Positions 30,217 to 37,351 of a DNA stretch of 37,351 nt are shown here, in pieces. The stretch lies in contig CABUIX010000019.1 in assembly GCA_902491795.1 (NCBI GenBank), positions 1-37,351 of the forward strand. Direction: 5' to 3'. The notes under the pieces were generated by a model. That model was not told where the DNA came from and searched no databases. It saw only the letters and a list, made by a program, of their open reading frames with translations. Source of the stretch: an uncultured Bacteroidales bacterium (GTDB lineage Bacteria; Bacteroidota; Bacteroidia; Bacteroidales; UBA932). The translations under genes were made by a program, and so were the position numbers. Within the stretch, counting starts at the first letter, position 1, and every line of letters begins with the position of its first letter.

Positions 30217-32994
30217 ATGAAACTAATCAGGCCACTAATCAATGCAACAATTATTCTGACACTTTTGTCCTGTTCGCAAGAGAAAGAATATACAATCGGT
30301 GTATCGCAATGCTCGGAGGATATCTGGAGAGACGAGGTCAACAAGGAACTGCGAATGGAAGCCATGCTCAAGCAGGACATTAATCTGATCATCAAATCAG
30401 TGAAAGATGACTCCAACCGACAGATTGCCGACATCGAAAGCTTCATCAAGGAAGGAGTGGACCTGATCGTGGTTTCACCCAACGAGTCATCAGCCTTGAC
30501 CCCAGTAATCTCAAAGGCTTTCCAGTCAGGAATTCCCGTGATACTCTTCGACAGGAAAATCCAGACCAATGACTACACGGCATTCATTGGCGCCAACAAC
30601 TACCGTCTGGCATACCAGCTGGGCACATATCTGGCGGAGCGCATACACCAAAACGGCAATGTGGTCATACTGCGCGGTCTGCTCGGTTCCACTGCGGATA
30701 CCGAAAGGTACAACGGCTTCATGGACGCAATCAAGCAATGTCCCGGCATAAATATAGTCGCCGAAAGGCACGCGAACTACTTTCGCAATCAGGCGAACAT
30801 CCAGATGGGGAAAATCATTGACAACATCGGGATAGACAACATTGACGCGGTATTTGCAATGAACGACCAGATGGCCGCTGGCGCCGACGACGCGATCCAG
30901 CCATACAATCCGGGCAAGAAGCCGTTCATAGTCGGAATCGACGGACTTTCCGTCCCCGGAGGAGGTCTTGACTACATCGGCCAAGGCAAAATCGATGCAA
31001 GCTTCATATATCCGACAGGTGGCGACAAGATTATTGACGTTGCATATAATATATTGAATGGACTGCCATATGAGCGGGAAAACATTTTGAACAGCGGAGT
31101 GATAGACCGCTCGAACTATACCACATACAAGCTGCAGTCAGAGCAGATTGCACAGAGACAGCGCAGTCTTGACCAGCTTTCAAGCCTGCTGAACAACAAT
31201 CTGTTCCTGTTCCGTCAACAAAAGACAATAACCTGGATACTGGTATGTTTCGTGTTCCTTTTCCTGATTCTGTTTGCAATCCTGCTGAAGGTAAACAAAA
31301 GCAACAGATGGCTTAACATGAAACTGCAGGCTCAAAACGAAGAGATCAGGGGGCAAGTCACCACACTCAACGAGCAAAAGGACAAACTGAACACAATGTC
31401 AGAACAGCTGAAGCTTGCGACAAACGCGAAGCTCATGTTCTTCACCGACATATCACACGAATTCAAGACTCCAATCACCCTGATCATGGGGACTGTCGCA
31501 GAATTGTTCAAATCCACCAACCTTGTTCCTGAGGAGAGGGAAATGCTGACAATCGCACAAAGGAACAGCGCGAAACTCATGAGCCTTCTCAACCAGATTC
31601 TGGAATTCAGGGCCTACGAACACGAACAGCTTACCCTGAAATGCAAAATGGACTATTTTGACAAATTCCTTGCTAACATAAACACCATGTTCAAGCCCCT
31701 GGCGGCGCAGAAACACATAACTCTCAGTTTCTCGGCGCAACCGGGAGAATCAGAGAGCGACAATAACTATTTCTTCAGCTTCGATGCCGAGAAAGTAGAA
31801 AAAATCTATTTCAACATCCTGTCAAATGCCTTCAAGTTCACCAACGACGGAGGGATTATTCGAGTAATCCTGAGACATGATGAACAGACAAAAGGAAAAC
31901 TTGTGAAACTTTCAATCTTCAACAGCGGCTCCTACATCCCGAAGGAAAAGCAGAATGACATATTCAGGCGCTTCTATCACATTGACGGAAAGACCAACAA
32001 CTCCGGAATCGGTCTAGCCCTTGCAAAAGCCCTTACACTCACCCACAAGGGGACAATTGAAGTAGAGAGCGAACAATTTGTCGGTACAACATTCACAATC
32101 ACCTTGCCCACAGACCTGGAGGTGAGCAAATCGGCCATAGGTGCTTCGGACGAAAGGGAATTCAAATATACATCAACGGAGATTGCCCTGCTGCTGCCAC
32201 AGGCCAACAGCCCCGAACACTTCCTCGAAAAAGAAGACAGCAGCAAGCCAAAGATACTCGTGATCGAGGACAATGAAGACATGCGCAGATATCTCCACGG
32301 CATCCTGTGCCAGGACTACAATGTCCTGCTGGCCTCCGACGGGCAGGAGGGAATAGACAAGGCCGTGAAGAACATACCTGCAGTGGTCATATCCGACGTC
32401 ATGATGCCAAAGGCCGACGGCTATGAGGTCGCTGCCAAACTGAAGAACAACATCATCACTCAAGATGTCCCCATCATACTGCTCACTGCCTACGACAGCG
32501 ACGAGCAAAGACTCTCCGGATACAAGGCAGGTGCCGACTCCTACATAGTAAAGCCTTTCAACGCAGACACCCTGAAGGCAAGAATCAGGAACCTGATCGA
32601 GAAGCACGACAAATCCACCGAAAAACAAAAAGATCCGCTGTTCAATCCAAACAAGACTTACGGAGACCAGCAGGTAGAATTCATTTCAAGAATCCGACAA
32701 TTCTTTGAAGATAACATACAGGCCCCTGTTTCAATTGATGACCTCTGCAGCCATCTGGGAGTATCAAAGCCAAAACTGTACAGGCAACTAAAGGAAATCA
32801 CTGATTATTCTCCTGTGGACATAATGAATCTCACAAAACTGCGGAAGGCAGTCTCCCTCATGCTCAACGAAAGGAAAACCATTTCCGAAGCCGCCTACGA
32901 AACCGGATTCAACTCACCGTCATACTTCACCAAACTTTTTGTACGCTACTATGGAGAAAAGCCGAGTGATTATATAAAACAATACACCAAATAA
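30217..32994 (+). CDS. Hybrid two-component system regulator with periplasmic sugar-binding sensor, probable fructose sensor
   Basis: A 925-residue one-protein signalling system. Domains in order: signal or anchor segment with a lipobox-like LLSC (Cys19); a LacI/ribose-binding-type sensor domain (about 25-310); membrane helix (about 338-358); histidine kinase with phospho-acceptor His414 in DISHEFKTP, N-box Asn537 and G-box GIGLALAK; receiver domain (about 678-792) with Asp727 and Lys779; AraC-type DNA-binding domain (about 825-925). B. thetaiotaomicron BT1754 has the same architecture and binds fructose directly. It would sense sugar in the periplasm and activate the adjacent susC/susD and importer/kinase operons. 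Confidence 0.93.
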   Translation: MKLIRPLINATIILTLLSCSQEKEYTIGVSQCSEDIWRDEVNKELRMEAMLKQDINLIIKSVKDDSNRQIADIESFIKEGVDLIVVSPNESSALTPVISKAFQSGIPVILFDRKIQTNDYTAFIGANNYRLAYQLGTYLAERIHQNGNVVILRGLLGSTADTERYNGFMDAIKQCPGINIVAERHANYFRNQANIQMGKIIDNIGIDNIDAVFAMNDQMAAGADDAIQPYNPGKKPFIVGIDGLSVPGGGLDYIGQGKIDASFIYPTGGDKIIDVAYNILNGLPYERENILNSGVIDRSNYTTYKLQSEQIAQRQRSLDQLSSLLNNNLFLFRQQKTITWILVCFVFLFLILFAILLKVNKSNRWLNMKLQAQNEEIRGQVTTLNEQKDKLNTMSEQLKLATNAKLMFFTDISHEFKTPITLIMGTVAELFKSTNLVPEEREMLTIAQRNSAKLMSLLNQILEFRAYEHEQLTLKCKMDYFDKFLANINTMFKPLAAQKHITLSFSAQPGESESDNNYFFSFDAEKVEKIYFNILSNAFKFTNDGGIIRVILRHDEQTKGKLVKLSIFNSGSYIPKEKQNDIFRRFYHIDGKTNNSGIGLALAKALTLTHKGTIEVESEQFVGTTFTITLPTDLEVSKSAIGASDEREFKYTSTEIALLLPQANSPEHFLEKEDSSKPKILVIEDNEDMRRYLHGILCQDYNVLLASDGQEGIDKAVKNIPAVVISDVMMPKADGYEVAAKLKNNIITQDVPIILLTAYDSDEQRLSGYKAGADSYIVKPFNADTLKARIRNLIEKHDKSTEKQKDPLFNPNKTYGDQQVEFISRIRQFFEDNIQAPVSIDDLCSHLGVSKPKLYRQLKEITDYSPVDIMNLTKLRKAVSLMLNERKTISEAAYETGFNSPSYFTKLFVRYYGEKPSDYIKQYTK

Positions 32995-33103
32995 CTGGAG
33001 CATAATAAAATAATGAAAAATCTACAACCCGCAATTATCATATTCTGCAATAAAGATGGGATAATTTGAAAAAATAGTGTCAAGGATACAAAAAGAGCCA
33101 TGT

Positions 33104-33111
33104 TAAATTTG
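33104..33111 (+). promoter_or_regulatory. -7 box for susC-susD
   Basis: TAAATTTG is an exact match to TAnnTTTG and ends 38 bases before the susC ATG. No TTG at -33 spacing is seen, as expected for a promoter that needs an activator such as the upstream hybrid regulator. The AT-rich gap 32995-33149 contains no other gene. Confidence 0.55.
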
Positions 33112-33149
33112 ACCCATAAAACATTTACATAACACCAAAACTACTTAAC

Positions 33150-36102
33150 ATGAGATTACACTACTTATTAAAGATGTGCTGCTCTTTTGCGGCAACACTG
33201 CTCACAGTAAGTATGTTTGCCCAGAACATCCATGTATCGGGAACAGTAACCGATGAAGGAGGTTTCCCGGTCATTGGAGCAAGCGTAATGATTCCTGGGA
33301 CAACCACCGGCATTGTAACAGACATGGACGGCAAATACTCACTAGATGTAGACGCCAATGCCACGCTGGAGATATCGTCTATTGGATATTCAACCGAAAC
33401 CATTCAGGTCAACGGAAGAACTACAATTAATATTGTCCTCTCAGAAGACAAAGAACTCCTGGATGATGTCGTGGTTGTAGGTTACGCCGTAGGCAACAAG
33501 CGCTCAATTTCCGGTGCCGTAGAAAGAGTAACCGCCGAGGACATGAATACCGGCTACGTTGCCAATGCTATTGATGCAATTAGAGGGAAAGTCCCCGGCC
33601 TCGTAATAAGCAGTGCCGGAGGAAGTCTTGACTCACCTACAGTAAGATTGCGTGGTACGACTTCCCTTTCCGGAGGAAGCGATCCTCTTGTCATCATTGA
33701 CGGAAGTTTCAGTTCCTTGGACGCCCTTGATGAAATCGCATCTCAAGACATCGAAGAAATATCAGTGCTCAAAGACGCATCGGAAAGTGCGCAATACGGT
33801 TCCAGGGGAGCTGCCGGAGTAATCGTGGTAACAACAAAAAAAGGAGAGGAAGGACGCGCTTCCATCTCATATCAGGGGCAATTCGGTGTCAGCACCGCTT
33901 ATAAGCAACTGGAGATGCTCAGCGCCGACGAATGGAGGGATCTCAATGAGCGCAAATTCAATGGATCCGGCGACGACCTTGGTGCAAATACCAACTGGTA
34001 CACCTGGGTGCAGAATCCTTTGGTAACACAGAACAATCACAACATTTCACTGACCCAAGGCACTACCAAGGGCGATGTCCGTGCGTCATTAGGCATTAAC
34101 CAGCGCAATGGTTTGATAAGAGGAACAGGGAACACAACATACAACATGCGAATCAATGCCTCCCAAAGAGCACTGAACAATAAGCTCCTGCTTGAAATGA
34201 ATCTGGCCGGGACCTATCGTGAAGGCGAAAGCAAACCCAATGTATGGAGCAGCGCATTGGTATATAACCCCACATACCCTTCAGAACGCAACTCAGATAC
34301 AGGAATGTGGGACATTGTTCAGGCCGCAAAATCCATGACCACTCATCCAGGAGAACTGATGGATACCCAGATGCAGAATAATTCCGTAAGGGTGATGGCA
34401 AACGGACGTGCTACGTATACAATTATTGAAGGACTGACCTTAAGCGCTTTCGGCTCTTTTGGATACAGGACATACAATGGTTACTCATATTATCCAAATG
34501 ACGTAACAAACTATCAGGGCGTACGCGGTCAGGCAAGCATAAACCACTACATCTCAAGAGACTTGCTTGGCAACGCACAACTTTCCTACGTGAAAGAAAT
34601 AGGCAAGCATTCAATAAATGCCCTTGCTCTTGTTGAGGCGCAAAGTGAATATAATTTCAATACCGGTTCTACAGTGCAGGGCTTCGACACCAACTACTTC
34701 AAATGGTATAACCTTCAGGCAGGGAGCACAATCAACTGGGGAGACATTACATCCTATGCGACCAAAAGCAATATCCTGTCATATATGGGCCGAATCAATT
34801 ACATGTACGATGACCGCTATGTTGTCACTGTAAACATTCGTACTGACGGCTCATCCAAACTTGGAGCAAACTATAAATGGGGCTTTTTTCCCCTCAGCTT
34901 CTGCGGCATGGGTAATATCAAACGAGGAGTTCATGAAGAGTCAGGACCTGATTTCCAACCTTAAGTTCCGTGTCGGATACGGCGTAACCGGAAATCAAAG
35001 CGGAATCAGTCCGCTAAGATCCCTCAACCTCATGGAGCCGTCCGGAATAAGCCAATATAACGGCACCAACGTGGTTACGTTTGCCACCACTGCAAATGCC
35101 AATCCCGACCTTAGATGGGAAACAAAACACACATTTGACGTCGGGCTGGACTTCTCCCTCTGGAAAGGAAGAATGCAGGGAACATTTGACTACTACAGGT
35201 CAACCACAAAAGACATGCTGTATACATACGCCGTATCTGTTCCTCCCTTCGAGTACAGCACATTGCTCGCAAATCTCGGAGAGATGCAAAACAACGGTTT
35301 CGAGTTCAGTTTGAGCGGTGAAGTAATAAGCACAAAAGATCTTGGACTTCAACTGACCGCCAGCGTGGCTCACAACGAAAACAAACTAGTATCCCTAACC
35401 GGCACATATCAAGGAGAAGAATTCACCACAGCAGAATGGATAGCAGTGTCATCAGCAGGTGGAGCCGGCATGGTAGGCAACAACAATGTCACATATATGG
35501 CCGAAGGATACCCAGTAGGAATATTCAGGCTTCCTGTTCATGACGGATTCAACGTGGACGAAAATGGACACAAGACCTACAAGATGAAAGACCTCGACAA
35601 CAGTGGAGGAATAGATGTAGGTGACAGTGGGGACAGAGCAATCCAGGGACAGGTCGTACCGAAGTTTACGGCAAACTTCAATGCAAGACTGAGATGGAAA
35701 CATTTCGATGCTGAAATGCAAATAAACGGAGCATTCGGACATCACATCTACAACTTCACCGGGATGTACATGAATTCGTTAAGCCAATTCCCGCTATATA
35801 ATGTTCTGAGAACTGCTGAAGATCTGAATATTTATGACCTGCAGAATACAGATTACTGGCTCGAACGTGGAGACTATGCACATATTGAATATATCACTGT
35901 AGGATACACTATTCCGCTCAAAAGCAGCAGTCTCGTCCAGAATCTGCGCGTAGCACTTTCATGCAACAATATAGCCACAATAACAGGCTATTCCGGACTT
36001 ACGCCTCTTATCAATTCTGCGGACTACAGCAGTGGAATTGACGCCAGAAACGTGACACCCCTGCAAAGGACATTCACTCTCCACTTGAGTCTCAGATTCT
36101 AA
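33150..36102 (+). pseudogene. SusC-like TonB-dependent outer-membrane transporter, interrupted by a +1 frameshift
   Basis: SusC proteins import oligosaccharides through the outer membrane with a SusD lid. The first frame (33150-34964) gives a signal peptide (about residues 1-25), a carboxypeptidase-regulatory-like domain (27-100), the TonB-box region DDVVVVGY (105-112), the plug (about 118-230) and the first part of the barrel. The second frame continues with the rest of the barrel to the terminal LSLRF at 36102. The break is in T6C4 at 34884-34893: one C too many turns the expected WGFFPSASAAW into WGFFPLSF and leads to a stop at 34964. Removing one C gives a single frame of about 983 residues, normal for the family. 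This may be a sequencing error, a true pseudogene or a slippage site. Confidence 0.88.
34884..34893 (+). other. Frameshift site in susC (T6C4 homopolymer)
   Basis: Six T followed by four C. With three C the frame reads TGG GGC TTT TTT CCC TCA GCT, which joins the two halves of susC exactly at a conserved family motif. No other break is seen in the gene. Confidence 0.85.
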
Positions 36103-36125
36103 TTCACCAAAAACTGTAAAACAAC

Positions 36126-37351
36126 ATGAAAAAGATACTTATAGGAATTATAGCAAGCGGAACATTACTTGTCAGCTGTTCCGGCTTTCTAGAAGAAACG
36201 GCCTACAGTTCTTTCAGCAAAGAAGAAGCCTTTAAGAACCCGACACTCGTATATCTCAATACAGTTCAAGCTGTATATTCCGGAATGGCGGAACAAGGAA
36301 TGGCCTTGAGCAACACCAACAATTACTATCTGTTGTCTGAATTTTCATCAGACCTGGCATATATGCCTACCAGATTCAACGATTGGTTGGATGGTGGGGC
36401 AAGACAAGCATTGTTCCTGCACACATGGTCAACTTCATATAATGTATTCAACAACCTCTGGAACCACAACTGGGGCCAAATTGGGAAATGCAATACAGCA
36501 ATTGACTCCATTCAGGAAATAATAGATGAAATGGGAGACAATGACGGTATTTTTCAAAGCTACATCAATGAACTTCGCGGAATAAGGGCATACTACTATT
36601 ACCTTTCCTGCAATATCTGGGGTAATGTTCCTATTGTGAAGACCGGAGACCAGAGTGTAAGCAGCGTAAGTCAAACAGGAAGGGCCTCAGTATATGAATT
36701 CGTCCGCGATGAACTCTGCGAAATAATTCCCTCGCTTTCCGACGAGAAATGCTCGAATCAAAGCAGCGAATATTATGGGAGGTTCACAAAATCCGTTGCC
36801 TATGCGCTGATGGCAAAACTCGCGACAAATGCAGCCGTATTTGCATATGACAACTGGCACGACGGAAGCTACATCGGAGGTTTCGACAAGGTTGAGCCAG
36901 TCGTTACTGAAAGAGGGAAAGAACAAAAAATCACTTTGGATGGAGTCGAACGGAACGCATGGGAAACTGTAATATATTGCTATGATCAATTGAAAGCCGC
37001 CGGATATGATCTTGACCCGGACTTCAATTCAGTATTCAATGTCGGCAATGAGACGTCTGTCGAAAACATTTTCATACGTCCCAACGATGTCACCACATAT
37101 AGACTCAACCAGCACACTCACTGGTGGGGATTCAACTCTGAGCATGCTATTCTCTATACCCCCTCGAGAAGCGGTGGAAACGGAAACTGCTCTACCAAGG
37201 CTTGTGCCGAGATATTCGGAGTAAAATATGACGCGGAAAAAGGTGCTTCCGTTGACGGATACAATGTTGGTCAATCTGATTTTGACCCGGCAAATGCGGC
37301 AGAGGACTATTCTCAAACTGATCCCCGCTGGGACAAAAGTTTCTTCTATGG
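36126..37351 (+). CDS. SusD/RagB family outer-membrane lipoprotein, 3' end beyond window
   Basis: The frame is open from the ATG at 36126 to the window end (408 codons seen; family members are usually 500-600 residues). A lipoprotein signal ends in LLVSC with Cys18 as the lipid attachment site. The typical SusD N-terminus follows (FLEETAYSSFSKEEAFKNP), then the helical repeat region with ELRGIRAYYYYLSCNIWGNVPIV (about residues 159-181) and RFTKSVAYALMAKLA, both SusD hallmarks. It would bind glycan at the cell surface as the lid of the SusC transporter encoded 23 bases upstream. Confidence 0.93.
   Translation, partial: MKKILIGIIASGTLLVSCSGFLEETAYSSFSKEEAFKNPTLVYLNTVQAVYSGMAEQGMALSNTNNYYLLSEFSSDLAYMPTRFNDWLDGGARQALFLHTWSTSYNVFNNLWNHNWGQIGKCNTAIDSIQEIIDEMGDNDGIFQSYINELRGIRAYYYYLSCNIWGNVPIVKTGDQSVSSVSQTGRASVYEFVRDELCEIIPSLSDEKCSNQSSEYYGRFTKSVAYALMAKLATNAAVFAYDNWHDGSYIGGFDKVEPVVTERGKEQKITLDGVERNAWETVIYCYDQLKAAGYDLDPDFNSVFNVGNETSVENIFIRPNDVTTYRLNQHTHWWGFNSEHAILYTPSRSGGNGNCSTKACAEIFGVKYDAEKGASVDGYNVGQSDFDPANAAEDYSQTDPRWDKSFFY

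Noticed and set aside
34861..36102. Separate outer-membrane protein gene starting at TTG 34861
   Set aside because: Its sequence continues the SusC barrel exactly after the T6C4 frameshift and lacks a signal peptide, so it is the second half of the same gene.

Overview
The window looks like chromosomal DNA from a member of the Bacteroidales (Bacteroidota), probably a gut or host-associated lineage. Support comes from the adjacent SusC/SusD genes with a one-protein hybrid two-component regulator, promoter boxes of the TAnnTTTG type, mostly A-rich start regions without Shine-Dalgarno sequences, tRNA genes without an encoded CCA end, a LysO exporter split into two genes, and small Bacteroidota-type families (DUF6913, PspC/PadR). 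The genus cannot be named from sequence reading alone.

Layout. (1) 1-11.35 kb, + strand: the end of tRNA-Trp, then secE-nusG-rplK-rplA-rplJ-rplL-rpoB-rpoC, the conserved translation/transcription core. A perfect 12-bp terminator-like hairpin sits between rplL and rpoB, and a terminator follows rpoC. (2) 11.4-16.1 kb: cysS (-), an exonuclease III gene (+), and a minus-strand operon with 4-base overlaps: PfkB-type kinase, DUF6913 protein, DUF368 (PopT-type undecaprenyl-phosphate translocase family). (3) 16.2-19.6 kb, + strand: a UPF0104/LPG-synthase-type membrane protein overlapping asnA; a promoter and a roughly 230-nt leader with a small ORF and alternative pairings; the two lysO genes; tRNA-Arg(TCT) with a strong terminator. 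(4) 19.6-25.5 kb: a short UvrA paralogue (-), an AI-2E/PerM family membrane protein (+), and an NfnAB-type oxidoreductase gene pair (-). (5) 25.6-28.0 kb, + strand: a PspC-PadR-PspC operon, probably an autoregulated envelope-stress module. (6) 28.0-37.35 kb: a polysaccharide utilization locus. A fructokinase and a sugar MFS importer (-) lie divergent from a hybrid two-component regulator with a periplasmic sugar-binding sensor, followed by susC and susD (+). The arrangement resembles the fructan locus of Bacteroides thetaiotaomicron (BT1754, BT1757, BT1758, BT1762, BT1763). susC carries a +1 frameshift in a T6C4 homopolymer tract. susD runs off the end of the window, and no glycoside hydrolase is visible.

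How the parts fit. Regions 1-4 are mostly household genes. Region 6 is a substrate-specific module: SusC/SusD would import oligosaccharide, the MFS protein would move the released monosaccharide inward, the kinase would phosphorylate it, and the regulator would sense it in the periplasm. The least explained pieces are the lysO leader, the PspC-PadR-PspC operon, the DUF368-DUF6913-kinase operon, and the short repeats in the divergent promoter region near 30.1 kb. No mobile element, CRISPR array or prophage was seen. All long ORFs antisense to conserved genes were judged to be shadows.
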